In this document: piece by piece, positions 37,701 to 46,558 of the stretch
Layout: each line of letters begins with the position of its first letter
Numbering within the stretch: the stretch's first letter is position 1
NCBI GenBank assembly: GCA_015709615.1
Contig: CP054179.1
Coordinates: 3,162,001-3,226,000, forward strand
From: Gammaproteobacteria bacterium
GTDB taxonomy: Bacteria > Pseudomonadota > Gammaproteobacteria > Burkholderiales > Nitrosomonadaceae
DNA length: 64,000 nucleotides
Direction of reading: 5' to 3'
Program-made: the position numbers and the translations under genes
The notes under the pieces: generated by a model
Told to the model about the DNA's origin: nothing
Database searches by the model: none
The model's input: the letters and a program-made list of their open reading frames with translations, nothing else

Positions 37701-38417
37701 ATGTATACTGCGACTGGAACTAAAACGATTGATAAAGAACAATTTATCACTGAATTTACGCCGCTGGTAAAGCGCATTGCCTATCATATGATGACGCGTT
37801 TACCGGCCAGCGTGCAGGTCGATGATCTGATTCAAGCCGGGATGATCGGCTTGTTGGATGCGATTAATCGCTACGAGGGCTCATACGGGCGCCAGTTTGA
37901 AAGCTATGCGGCGCAGCGGATACGGGGCTCAATTCTGGATGAGTTGCGCGAAGCCGATTGGTTGCCGCGCAGCATCCGGAAAAAGATGCGCCGTATTGAA
38001 GCAGCAGTGAGTATGCTGGAACAGCGCAACGGTTGCGCACCGAGCGAACAAGATCTGGCGACGGAACTGGATATGTCGTTGGATGAATACCATGAAACGC
38101 TGCAAAGCGCGCGCGGTGCGCAATTGATTTATTACGAGGATTTTCAGCAGGAAGACGAAGAACCGTTTCTGGATCGCCTGTTTATCGATTCTGAAGGCGA
38201 TCCATTGAATGCGCTACTGGACGAAAATTTTCGCAACACTTTGATTGCCGCCATCGATAACCTGCCGCCGCGGGAAAAACAGGTGATGGGTATGCATTAC
38301 GAACAGGAAATGAATTTACGGGAAATCGGCGAAGTGCTCGGTGTCAGCGAGTCCCGTGTTTGCCAGCTGCATACGCAGGCCGTTGCCCGGCTGCGCAGCC
38401 GCTTGAGAAATACGTAA
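37701..38417 (+). CDS. fliA: flagellar sigma factor sigma-28 (FliA)
   Basis: A 238-residue sigma-70-family factor. Region 2 (DDLIQAGMIGLLDAINRYE) and region 4 (LREIGEVLGVSESRVCQLHT) are clear. It directs late flagellar promoters of TAAA-N15-GCCGATAA type; one such site lies upstream of flgM in this window. Start ATG 37701 is six bases after the flhG stop; an upstream TTG is possible. Confidence 0.95.
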   Translation: MYTATGTKTIDKEQFITEFTPLVKRIAYHMMTRLPASVQVDDLIQAGMIGLLDAINRYEGSYGRQFESYAAQRIRGSILDELREADWLPRSIRKKMRRIEAAVSMLEQRNGCAPSEQDLATELDMSLDEYHETLQSARGAQLIYYEDFQQEDEEPFLDRLFIDSEGDPLNALLDENFRNTLIAAIDNLPPREKQVMGMHYEQEMNLREIGEVLGVSESRVCQLHTQAVARLRSRLRNT

Positions 38418-38469
38418 GGCGTTTTTTTATCCCGATTATCCAGCACCGGAGCCGTAAACGGATTTTGTC

Positions 38470-39228
38470 ATGTTCAAAAAATCAAAAATGGATTTGAACA
38501 GTGTTTTCGGCATTCTGCTGGCCTTTGTCGCGATCATCGGCGGGCAATTCCTAGAGGGCGGTCATCTCAGTTCGTTGATGCAGGCCGCGGCTTTATTAAT
38601 TGTCATGGGGGGTACTGTCGGGGCGGTGTTGCTGCAAAGTCCGGTAAAAATTTTTGTCAATGGTATCCGCATGAGTACCTGGGTTTTTTTCCCGCCATCC
38701 AATTCCCCGCAAGCTTTGATTAAACAAATTATCAATTGGTCGCAAATATCCCGGAAGGATGGATTATTGGCGCTTGAAGCACTGGTACCCGGGGTAAAAG
38801 ATCCGTTATCGAAAAAAGGATTGCAGCTGCTTGCGGATGGCAGTCCGCCGGACAAATTGCGTGAAGCTTTGGAAATTGAGATCTTGGCTGTGGAGAATTA
38901 TCTGCGTCAATCAGCACGAATCTGGGAAGCTGCCGGCGGCTATGCGCCGACCATCGGTATTTTAGGTGCGGTACTCGGATTGATTCATGTGATGGAGAAC
39001 TTATCCGATCCCAATCTGCTAGGAAATGGCATTGCCGTTGCTTTTGTCGCGACCGTCTACGGCGTCGGTTTGGCCAATCTGGTTTTTTTACCGATCGCGA
39101 ATAAGCTGAAAACGATCATCGGTGAACATGTCGTGCTGCAAGAAATACTGGTCGACGGTTTTGTTGCCATTGCGCACGGCGAACACCCGCGTCTTATCGA
39201 GAGCCGGTTGAATGGTTATTTCATTTAA
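38470..39228 (+). CDS. motC: flagellar motor stator subunit MotC (MotA/PomA-type)
   Basis: A 252-residue MotA/ExbB-type membrane protein with four expected segments (about 10-30, 34-52, 148-170, 182-202) and a cytoplasmic loop interacting with the rotor. Together with MotD forms a proton-type stator. It lies 52 bp after fliA. Confidence 0.9.
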   Translation: MFKKSKMDLNSVFGILLAFVAIIGGQFLEGGHLSSLMQAAALLIVMGGTVGAVLLQSPVKIFVNGIRMSTWVFFPPSNSPQALIKQIINWSQISRKDGLLALEALVPGVKDPLSKKGLQLLADGSPPDKLREALEIEILAVENYLRQSARIWEAAGGYAPTIGILGAVLGLIHVMENLSDPNLLGNGIAVAFVATVYGVGLANLVFLPIANKLKTIIGEHVVLQEILVDGFVAIAHGEHPRLIESRLNGYFI

Positions 39229-39256
39229 TGCACGCCTTGGATTAAACGATTACTGA

Positions 39257-40057
39257 ATGGCTATGTTACGAAGAAAAAGAAGGCAAAAAACCGATGACTA
39301 TGCTGAAAATCAGGAGCGCTGGCTGGTATCCTACGCCGACTTCATAACGCTGCTATTTGCTTTTTTTGTGGTCATGTACGCGGTTTCATCGGTCAACGAA
39401 GGTAAGTATCGTGTCTTAAGCTCTTCATTAGTGAGTGCATTCAAAAGCAGCAACCCTACCAATGCGGTGCCCGTGCAATCGACGGAATTTGTGCCTATTA
39501 ACATCCACCCATCGAATCAAACGGATTCAATCAAGCTGATTGACAATCTCAGCATACACACAGCGAAGAAGCAGGAAAAAATGAAAAGCATGGCCAAAGA
39601 CATTCTGCATGCTTTGGATCCCTTGGTAAAAGACGGTCAGGTAAGGATTACGCAAAGTTCTCAGGGAATAACGGTGGAGATTAACGCCAGTGTTCTTTTC
39701 TCACCGGGACAGGCTAAACTCGCCGAGAATTCAAGTTTGACGCTGCAAGCGGTTGCCAATGTGATCAAGGGACATGAACATGAGATTCATGTCGAGGGGC
39801 ATACGGATAATTTACCTATCCACAATGGCAACTTTCCATCAAACTGGGAATTATCGACAGCCCGCGCAAGCAGCGTGGTCAGATTGTTTATAGAAAACGG
39901 TGTTGAAGCGCATCGGCTTACTGCAATCGGCTATGGTGAAAATAGACCAATAGAGAGCAATGAAACATTGGACGGTAGAAAAAGGAATCGCCGGGTATCG
40001 GTTATGATTCTATCAACCAACCCGGATAAGGTCACTGAGATTCCAATTGTTGAATAA
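39257..40057 (+). CDS. motD: flagellar motor stator subunit MotD (MotB-type)
   Basis: A 266-residue MotB-type subunit. A short basic N-terminus is followed by one membrane helix (about 25-46, WLVSYADFITLLFAFFVVMY) with the proton-binding Asp in SYADF, a plug/linker region, and an OmpA-type peptidoglycan-binding domain (about 145-258; VEGHTDNLPIHNG, ELSTARASSV). It ends 11 bp from the convergent flgN stop. Confidence 0.9.
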   Translation: MAMLRRKRRQKTDDYAENQERWLVSYADFITLLFAFFVVMYAVSSVNEGKYRVLSSSLVSAFKSSNPTNAVPVQSTEFVPINIHPSNQTDSIKLIDNLSIHTAKKQEKMKSMAKDILHALDPLVKDGQVRITQSSQGITVEINASVLFSPGQAKLAENSSLTLQAVANVIKGHEHEIHVEGHTDNLPIHNGNFPSNWELSTARASSVVRLFIENGVEAHRLTAIGYGENRPIESNETLDGRKRNRRVSVMILSTNPDKVTEIPIVE

Positions 40058-40068
40058 GTAGATTGAGA

Positions 40069-40533
40069 TCAAATGTAAGTTTGACCTTTGGGACCATAGA
40101 GCGAAACATTTCCCGCCGCACAATGCAAAGCGGCAAAAGTACGTTGGTTATGTTGTAGTTGGGACGAAATCATCAAGCCGTTGGAGTAATTAAGCTGCTG
40201 AGCAATTTTTGCCAAATTGAGTAACTCATTCCATAAAATTTTTATTTCAGACAAACTGGAATGTTGTTTGGTTAACTCGGTTAGCCAATTATCGATACTA
40301 TTTTTTTCCAGGATGAGTCCTTGTTTCTTCAGATATTCATTACGATCTTCATCAAATTGAATCAATTCTTCAATTAAACGCGATTTATCCGAGGCGAGAT
40401 AATCGATATCTTCTATTTTTCCTTCAATGAGTGCATTTTCTTCTTTTTTCAGAATCTCGATGAATGCTTGAAAGATATTCTTTTCAGTTTCGAGTTCTTT
40501 CAGAAAGCATGCTATGTGTTGTGATGAAGACAT
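40069..40533 (-). CDS. flgN: flagellar export chaperone FlgN
   Basis: A 154-residue helical protein whose size, heptad-like Leu/Ile/Glu pattern and position behind flgM match FlgN, the export chaperone for the hook-associated proteins FlgK and FlgL. The start overlaps the flgM stop (TAATG). Sequence conservation in this family is weak, so the call leans on context. Confidence 0.82.
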   Translation of the reverse strand: MSSSQHIACFLKELETEKNIFQAFIEILKKEENALIEGKIEDIDYLASDKSRLIEELIQFDEDRNEYLKKQGLILEKNSIDNWLTELTKQHSSLSEIKILWNELLNLAKIAQQLNYSNGLMISSQLQHNQRTFAALHCAAGNVSLYGPKGQTYI

Positions 40534-40838
40534 TAAGCCGCACCTTTTTTAGACTGAATTAGCTCTTTAACTGTTTCAAGTAGCCGGTCAGCAACTACGC
40601 CAGGATTTATTTGAAAATTTCCTTCACTGATTGCTTGCTTTATTTCTTGAACCCGAGCTGAGTTTACAATCGAACCGCTCGCCGAGCTGCTGTCAATATT
40701 TTGCAGTTTCGCAACATTTGCACTTAAATGCACGCTTTCTTCTTGACTGGTATCCGCAGCTGAAGTGACATCAGTACGCCTTTTCCCATCATTGACTGAT
40801 ACGGTAGACACTGGCTGTAATGTTTTATCTATTTTCAT
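40533..40838 (-). CDS. flgM: anti-sigma-28 factor FlgM
   Basis: A 101-residue FlgM. The disordered N-terminal half (about 1-50) and the helical C-terminal sigma-28-binding part (about 60-97, ARVQEIKQAISEG and VADRLLETVKELIQ) fit the family. FlgM holds FliA inactive until it is exported through the hook-basal body. A well-matched sigma-28 promoter lies about 35 bp upstream, giving the usual feedback. Confidence 0.88.
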   Translation of the reverse strand: MKIDKTLQPVSTVSVNDGKRRTDVTSAADTSQEESVHLSANVAKLQNIDSSSASGSIVNSARVQEIKQAISEGNFQINPGVVADRLLETVKELIQSKKGAA

Positions 40839-40871
40839 TTTTATACCTCTTAACGAAATTCATTGCGTGTC

Positions 40872-40898
40872 ATATCGACACCTTTGTTTGGAACTTTA
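40872..40898 (-). promoter_or_regulatory. sigma-28 (FliA) promoter of flgM-flgN
   Basis: Read on the minus strand: TAAAGTTC at 40898-40891, an 11-bp spacer, and GTCGATAT at 40879-40872. The consensus is TAAAGTTT-N11-GCCGATAA, so 13 of 16 positions match with exact spacing. The flgM ATG lies about 34 bp downstream. Confidence 0.8.
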
Positions 40899-41121
40899 GT
40901 ATGCAAAGCATTTTCATGTGACTTGGGACGATTTGAATCAAGAATCAAGTTATCAGTTTTTCAAAAACTGCACTACTGTTGTGATTTTTTTACGGCATAT
41001 GCAGGGATAAATTCAGTGTTTCATAAATATCCGGATTTATTGTGTGGGCGCTAGCAAACCCGATGGATATCATAGATAATTTCGCCACCTGATCATAATC
41101 ATTTATTTAACTGGTAATTAA

Positions 41122-41871
41122 ATGTCTTTTATATTTAAAGCAATTGCAAGTGCATTTCGCGATCTGATACGTTTTAAGATTGCTTGGATTATAGTTTGGC
41201 CGATTCTGGTTTCGACTCTTTTGTGGCTTGTTATTGGTTTTGTTTTTCGTGAAAATTTTTCCGAACTGGTTATTTTATTTTTAAATGAAGCTGGTATCGG
41301 TGAGTGGCTGCAAAATCACGGTTCTGATTGGGTTTCTGCTGCCATTGAGAATCTGATTTACATCATGGTATATATACCGCTTGTAATAGTAACTACTTTA
41401 ATTATAACGGCTATTTTTATAATGCCGGCACTGATCAATCTGGTGGCGAATCGTGACTATCCCGAACTTAAGCGTGAATATGGGGGGAGTATCGCCGGAA
41501 GCATCATCAATGCGCTACTTGCCAGCGGCGTATTTATACTGATCTGGGTTGTCACTGTGCCGCTTTGGGCAGTAGGAGCCGGTATTATCGTTCCCTTTAT
41601 TGCAGCGGCATTTATGAACCAACAGTTATTCCGTTATGATGCGCTATCCGAGCATGCCACTAAGCAGGAAATTAAATTGATCTGCGCGCAAAACCGGTAT
41701 TCGTTATGGGGATTGGGATTATTAACGGGATTTATTCAGTTTGTGCCGGTACTCAATTTGTTGGCTCCGATCTATACGGCCTTGGCATTTATTCATTTTG
41801 GTTTGGATCATCTGAAGCTGGTGCGGGCCGGTGAAGCGGGAAAGAATGGTCCATCTATCGATAATCAATAG
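41122..41871 (+). CDS. EI24/CysZ-like integral membrane protein
   Basis: A 249-residue protein with about five membrane segments (about 15-38, 72-104, 127-152, 154-170, 195-220) and the EI24-family layout. CysZ, the best-known member, imports sulfate, but the sequence does not show that this copy does so. It stands alone between flgM and the DUF3025 gene. Confidence 0.75.
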   Translation: MSFIFKAIASAFRDLIRFKIAWIIVWPILVSTLLWLVIGFVFRENFSELVILFLNEAGIGEWLQNHGSDWVSAAIENLIYIMVYIPLVIVTTLIITAIFIMPALINLVANRDYPELKREYGGSIAGSIINALLASGVFILIWVVTVPLWAVGAGIIVPFIAAAFMNQQLFRYDALSEHATKQEIKLICAQNRYSLWGLGLLTGFIQFVPVLNLLAPIYTALAFIHFGLDHLKLVRAGEAGKNGPSIDNQ

Positions 41872-41919
41872 TTTTTACACATTGAAACAAAAATTACACC
41901 GGTCAGATCGAACTTCAAT

Positions 41920-42753
41920 ATGGGTGTGCATGAGTGGGATCCCGGTTTCGTTGATCGTTCGCCGATGTTTGAATCCTTTCTCCATCTGAAAGGATATATA
42001 GAGAATCAACAAAACTGGCCGGAGCCGGATGATCTCAATCATTTCAATTTCCGGCAAAACCGGCAGATTTTTACCCGCTCGGGAAAACTTGTCCGTTTTG
42101 TATCCCAAACTCCTGGAAAACAGGATGCCGGGCAAAAATATGAATCAAGAATTTATTTGACTGGCCAAGTGCCGACAAGGGCCGGGAACTGGCATGATTT
42201 TTTTAATGCGTTGGTATGGAAATTATTTCCGCGCGCCAAATCGGCGCTCAATGAATTGCATTTTCAGGCGCAGCTGGCGGAACTATCCAATAAAGACAAA
42301 AACCGGTGCGGATTAAGAGACGCTGCAACTCTTTTTGACGAATCCGGCGTGATCGTCATTGGCAGTCAAACTGCATTAATTCAATTAATCAAAGATTTTG
42401 AGTGGAAAGAATTATTTTGGCGGCAGCGAAGTGCAGCGTTGTCATCCATGCGGTTTTTTATTTTTGGTCATGGATTGTATGAAAAAGCACTGAATCCCTA
42501 TACCGGTATGACTGGAAAAGCTATTATTTTTGAAGTGCATCAAACTTTTTTTGCACAAGCGCTGCCAGACCAACTTGTTGCGATTGATTCGATGCTGGAA
42601 TCTTTTTTGTTACATACACTATCGGCCAGCTCCGATCTCGCGCCTGTCCCCCTATTAGGTTACCCAGGCTGGGTTGAGGATAATAACAATGAAACATATT
42701 ATGAAAATAAGAAATATTTTCGCGAGCGGCATAAGCCTAATCAAATGATCTAG
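41920..42753 (+). CDS. DUF3025 family protein
   Basis: A 277-residue protein recognisable as DUF3025 by the segments WHDFFNALVWKLFPRAK, RDAATLFDESGVIV, FGHGLYEKALNPY and the C-terminal PLLGYPGW. The function of the family is unknown. It is soluble, with no signal peptide, and lies 48 bp after the EI24-like gene. Confidence 0.8.
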   Translation: MGVHEWDPGFVDRSPMFESFLHLKGYIENQQNWPEPDDLNHFNFRQNRQIFTRSGKLVRFVSQTPGKQDAGQKYESRIYLTGQVPTRAGNWHDFFNALVWKLFPRAKSALNELHFQAQLAELSNKDKNRCGLRDAATLFDESGVIVIGSQTALIQLIKDFEWKELFWRQRSAALSSMRFFIFGHGLYEKALNPYTGMTGKAIIFEVHQTFFAQALPDQLVAIDSMLESFLLHTLSASSDLAPVPLLGYPGWVEDNNNETYYENKKYFRERHKPNQMI

Positions 42754-42901
42754 AAATATTTCTTCATTGATAATAGCGCCCATTCCGGGAAATTCCCTTC
42801 GGGTAATGATCGATGAGCGAATTAATCCCGATGTTTTTCGAATCACGGTTGTTTTTTTGTTAAAATATAACGTTTAATTTATTAATTTATTGGAGTATTT
42901 G

Positions 42902-43327
42902 ATGGCGATTGAGAGAACACTATCCATTATTAAACCGGATGCTGTGGCAAAGAATGTGATTGGACAGATTTATTCCCGTTTTGAATCAAACGGTTTGAAA
43001 ATTATCGCGGCGCGCATGGTGCATTTATCGCAAGCCGATGCGGAGCAATTTTACGCTGTGCATCGAGCACGCCCATTTTTCAACGATCTGGTTAAATTCA
43101 TGACATCCGGTCCGGTGATGGTGCAAGTGCTGGAAGGAGATGACGCCATTAAGAAGAATCGCGATTTAATGGGCGCGACCGATCCCAAGAAAGCGGAGAA
43201 AGGAACGATTCGCGCCGACTTTGCCGACAGTATCGATGCCAATGCCGTGCATGGTTCGGACGCACCTGAGACGGCTGCGGTTGAGATTGCCTGTTTCTTC
43301 CCGGCGTTGAATATCTATTCACGTTAA
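42902..43327 (+). CDS. ndk: nucleoside diphosphate kinase
   Basis: A 141-residue enzyme transferring gamma-phosphate between nucleoside triphosphates and diphosphates through a phospho-histidine, here in NAVHGSDAPETA. MAIERTLSIIKPDAVAKN is the standard N-terminus and fixes the start at 42902, with GGAG about eight bases upstream. It lies ahead of rlmN, a common proteobacterial order. Confidence 0.97.
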   Translation: MAIERTLSIIKPDAVAKNVIGQIYSRFESNGLKIIAARMVHLSQADAEQFYAVHRARPFFNDLVKFMTSGPVMVQVLEGDDAIKKNRDLMGATDPKKAEKGTIRADFADSIDANAVHGSDAPETAAVEIACFFPALNIYSR

Positions 43328-43351
43328 AACACCAAGTTTTGTAGCTCAATA

Positions 43352-44452
43352 GTGACAATCAATCTGTTAAATTACGATGGCAAGGGCCTGGTTGATATTT
43401 GCACCGGAATAGGTGAAAAACCTTTCCGTGCAAAACAGCTGCTGCGCTGGATTCATCAGTTCGGTACTGCTGATTTTGCCGCAATGAGTGACTTGGCCAA
43501 AAGTTTGCGCGAGAAACTGGCTGCGATGGCGGTTATCGAATTGCCGCAAATCACCTATGACTCCGAGGCCGCGGACGGCACGCGCAAGTGGCTGCTGTCG
43601 GTCGGTTCCGGCAACGGTATAGAAACGGTATTCATACCAGAAGCCAATCGCGGCACGCTCTGCGTATCCAGTCAAGTGGGGTGCGCTTTGGCGTGTGCTT
43701 TCTGCTCGACGGGAAAACAAGGTTTTAATCGTAATTTAACAGTGGCCGAAATCATCGGGCAGCTGTGGATTGCCAACAAGATGATCGGATTGGAGACCGG
43801 AGATAAGGTGCCGCAGGCAAACCGAGCCGTGACCAACGTGGTCATGATGGGCATGGGGGAGCCGCTGGCAAATTTTGATAACGTGGTTACCGCGCTGGAT
43901 ATTATGCTGGATGATCATGCGTATGGTCTTTCCCGCCGTCGTGTAACCGTCAGCACATCCGGGTTGGTGCCCGCGATCGACCGGTTGCGGGAGCGCTGCC
44001 CGGTCGCTTTGGCGATTTCTTTGCATGCGCCGAACGATGCATTACGTGATCAATTGGTGCCGATTAATAAGAAGTATCCGATCAAGGAATTATTGGCGGC
44101 TTGCCAACGCTATCTACCGTCCGCTCCGCGTGATTTCATCACGTTTGAATACGTCATGCTGGATGGTGTCAATGACAGCGCCGCGCATGCGCGTGAGCTC
44201 ATCAAACTGGTGCAGGATGTTCCTTGTAAATTTAATTTAATTCCGTTTAATTCATTTCATGACTCCGGGTTTAAACGTTCTTCTGCTGAAACCGTGCGGG
44301 TTTTCCGGGATATATTGATGCAAGCAGGATTGGTTACCACGGTGCGGAAAACCCGGGGTGACGATATTGCCGCAGCGTGCGGTCAACTTGCTGGGCAAGT
44401 GAAAGACAAGACACGCCGTACGGCCGGTTTGAAAACAGAGGCTGTACAGTGA
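43352..44452 (+). CDS. rlmN: dual-specificity 23S rRNA/tRNA (adenine C2)-methyltransferase
   Basis: A 366-residue radical-SAM enzyme making m2A2503 in 23S rRNA and m2A37 in tRNA. The [4Fe-4S] cysteines are C111, C115 and C118 (VGCALACAFCST); the methyl-carrier cysteine is expected in GDDIAAACGQL near the C-terminus. The start is GTG 43352. The stop overlaps the pilF start (GTGA). Confidence 0.96.
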   Translation: MTINLLNYDGKGLVDICTGIGEKPFRAKQLLRWIHQFGTADFAAMSDLAKSLREKLAAMAVIELPQITYDSEAADGTRKWLLSVGSGNGIETVFIPEANRGTLCVSSQVGCALACAFCSTGKQGFNRNLTVAEIIGQLWIANKMIGLETGDKVPQANRAVTNVVMMGMGEPLANFDNVVTALDIMLDDHAYGLSRRRVTVSTSGLVPAIDRLRERCPVALAISLHAPNDALRDQLVPINKKYPIKELLAACQRYLPSAPRDFITFEYVMLDGVNDSAAHARELIKLVQDVPCKFNLIPFNSFHDSGFKRSSAETVRVFRDILMQAGLVTTVRKTRGDDIAAACGQLAGQVKDKTRRTAGLKTEAVQ

Positions 44453-45240
44453 AAAAAAATTGGTTGCTGCTGCTTTTTGCACTGCCGCCGGTCTTATTAG
44501 GATTGAGCGGGTGCGTGCAGCAAGCCGTGAACAGTGGCATGCCGGTTCAGACTGGATCGGATCGGGCGCTGCAAAGCGCTAAAATCCATACCGAACTGGC
44601 GGCCGAATATTATTATCGCGGGCAACTTGATGTCGCCATCGAAGAAGTCAATGAAGCCTTGAAAGCTCAATCCAATTACGCGCTGGCTTACAATGTGCTG
44701 GGGTTGATTAATATGACTTTGAATGAAAACAGCAAAGCGCTGGAGAATTTTGAGCGCGCCGTCCGCTTGGCGCCGAGAAATTCCGAAATCCGCAATAACT
44801 ATGGCTGGTTTTTATGTCAGCGCTTTTCCCAACGCATGGATCAAGCGATTGAACATTTCATGACGGCGGCCAAGGATCCACTCTATGCCACACCGGAAAT
44901 GTCTTATGCCAACGCCGGGATTTGCGAGACAAAACGCCAGAATTACACGGAAGCAAGGCTTTTGTTTCAGAAAGCATTATCCCTTCAGTCTAACTATTCG
45001 CCAGCGATAATCGGATTGATCGATATTGATTTTCAGCGCGGTAATTTAGCGGAAGCAAAATCCAAGCTGGCGCAGTTTTCGCAGAATAACCCCCCCACTG
45101 CGGAAAGTCTGTTGATGGCGATAAAAATTGAGCAGGCAATGGGGAATCAATTGGCCGTTGACAGCTATATTTTTCAGTTGCAGAAACATTTTCCTGAGTC
45201 CAAAGAAACAGCCATGATTCGAGAAGGAGCGGTGAAATGA
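44449..45240 (+). CDS. pilF: type IV pilus biogenesis/stability lipoprotein PilF (PilW)
   Basis: A 263-residue lipoprotein. The GTG start at 44449 gives a lipobox LGLSGC near residues 18-23 and overlaps rlmN by four bases; a longer in-frame start would put 24 extra polar residues before the signal. TPR repeats follow (about 45-240). PilF/PilW pilots the PilQ secretin to the outer membrane. No other pilus genes are in the window. Confidence 0.9.
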   Translation: MKKNWLLLLFALPPVLLGLSGCVQQAVNSGMPVQTGSDRALQSAKIHTELAAEYYYRGQLDVAIEEVNEALKAQSNYALAYNVLGLINMTLNENSKALENFERAVRLAPRNSEIRNNYGWFLCQRFSQRMDQAIEHFMTAAKDPLYATPEMSYANAGICETKRQNYTEARLLFQKALSLQSNYSPAIIGLIDIDFQRGNLAEAKSKLAQFSQNNPPTAESLLMAIKIEQAMGNQLAVDSYIFQLQKHFPESKETAMIREGAVK

Positions 45241-46520
45241 TGAATACAACCGATGAGAAAAACGGCGGCAATCAGCGATTTTCCGAAAACGCTCAGGCCG
45301 TGCCGACGGTGCAAGAAAATGTCGCTATGGCCGCAGAGCAGACCACTTTAACTGATCAGCATGAAGAGGATTTCAATGCGCCGGCGTCCGGCGCTGATCA
45401 TCACCGCGGACAACTTCAAACCAATAATAATTACAACAGCATGAGTATGCCGTTTGATAATCCGCCGGCAAAAACCGAATTCAACAACATTGATGCGGCG
45501 AGCGTTGTGCAGAGTGTCGGCCATTTATTGCGCAACGCGCGAATGGCCAAAGGCATGAGTATCGATGAGGTATCGCGGCAATTGCGCCTTTCCGTGCCGC
45601 AAATCGAGGCGATTGAAAAAGAAGATTTTGAGCGAATACCCGGACGTACGTTTTTACGTGGTTTTATTCGCAATTATGCCCATCTGGTGCAATTGGATCC
45701 GGCTCCGTTGCTGCAAATGCTTCCGGCATCGACACGGGTAGTATCAACCTATGAACGTACCCCGTTCAAGAACAAACAAATATCGTTTTCCTCGAACCGC
45801 GAGGCTCCGGGGAATCATTCGTTGATTATCGCTGTCATTTTGCTTGTAATCGTGTTAGGTGCATATTTTCTATTTGAAAACGGCGGTTGGAATAAGAATT
45901 ACGATTCCAATACCACAAGTGAAGAAACAAAAAATGAACCTGCAACAACATCTGTGGCGTCGGTGGAGATTCAATTGCCTTTGCCGGCGGTTGTTAAGAA
46001 TTCAACCGATGCACCAGTGAATAAATCATCTGAGGAGGCCACCCACACGGCACGTAATCCGGAAAATGCTGAAACAGCGGCGGACGTAAAAACAACTACC
46101 GTAGTAGTCGACATTAAGCCTGTTATAGAGAAAACTGAGAAAACCGAAAAAATAGAGAAGACTGAAAAAGCCGAAAAAGCCGAAAAAGCCGAAAAAGCCG
46201 AAAAAACCGAAAAAACCGAAAAAACCGAAAAAACCGAAAAAACCGAGAAAGTAGAGAAGAAAGCGGATACGGCGAAAAACATAGGCCATTTATATTTCAA
46301 ATTTACTGCCGACTCCTGGGTCAAAGTTGTTGACGGCGCCGGTACTTCCGTATTCGAACAGCTCAAGAAGGGCGGCAGCGAGCAGATGGTCACCGGCAAG
46401 CGGCCATTGTCGATCGTGATAGGCAATGCATCGGGTGTCAATCTCACCTATAATGACAAGGAAATCGACATTTCGTCCTATAAAAAACAAGGTGGAACCG
46501 CGCGTTTCACGCTCGAATAA
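45237..46520 (+). CDS. rodZ: RodZ-like cytoskeletal membrane protein
   Basis: A 427-residue protein: a polar N-terminal extension (1-90), an HTH_25 domain (about 92-160, LLRNARMAKGMSIDEVSRQL), a membrane segment (about 195-214), a periplasmic low-complexity region (225-345) and a C-terminal DUF4115 domain (350-427). RodZ links MreB to the cell-wall machinery. The N-terminal extension before the HTH is longer than usual, and residues about 298-342 are a run of Lys-Thr/Ala-Glu triplets. ATG overlaps pilF by four bases. Confidence 0.87.
   Translation: MMNTTDEKNGGNQRFSENAQAVPTVQENVAMAAEQTTLTDQHEEDFNAPASGADHHRGQLQTNNNYNSMSMPFDNPPAKTEFNNIDAASVVQSVGHLLRNARMAKGMSIDEVSRQLRLSVPQIEAIEKEDFERIPGRTFLRGFIRNYAHLVQLDPAPLLQMLPASTRVVSTYERTPFKNKQISFSSNREAPGNHSLIIAVILLVIVLGAYFLFENGGWNKNYDSNTTSEETKNEPATTSVASVEIQLPLPAVVKNSTDAPVNKSSEEATHTARNPENAETAADVKTTTVVVDIKPVIEKTEKTEKIEKTEKAEKAEKAEKAEKTEKTEKTEKTEKTEKVEKKADTAKNIGHLYFKFTADSWVKVVDGAGTSVFEQLKKGGSEQMVTGKRPLSIVIGNASGVNLTYNDKEIDISSYKKQGGTARFTLE
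46128..46262. repeat. KTE/KAE triplet repeat in rodZ
   Basis: A 9-bp tandem repeat with units GAAAAAACC, GAAAAAGCC and near variants encodes about 15 consecutive Glu-Lys-(Thr/Ala) units in the periplasmic linker of RodZ. The unit is a multiple of three, so copy-number change keeps frame. Confidence 0.9.
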
Positions 46521-46558
46521 AAATCTCTGTAATCTTTTGATCTCAATACCATTAAATT

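Noticed and set aside
38418..38469. Possible sigma-28 promoter before motC (TAAGGCG ... CCCGATTA)
   Set aside because: The spacing between the two parts is about three bases too short and the first part matches poorly.
46128..46262. CRISPR-like array in the rodZ region
   Set aside because: The units are 9 bp, contiguous and in frame with a coding sequence, with no spacers.
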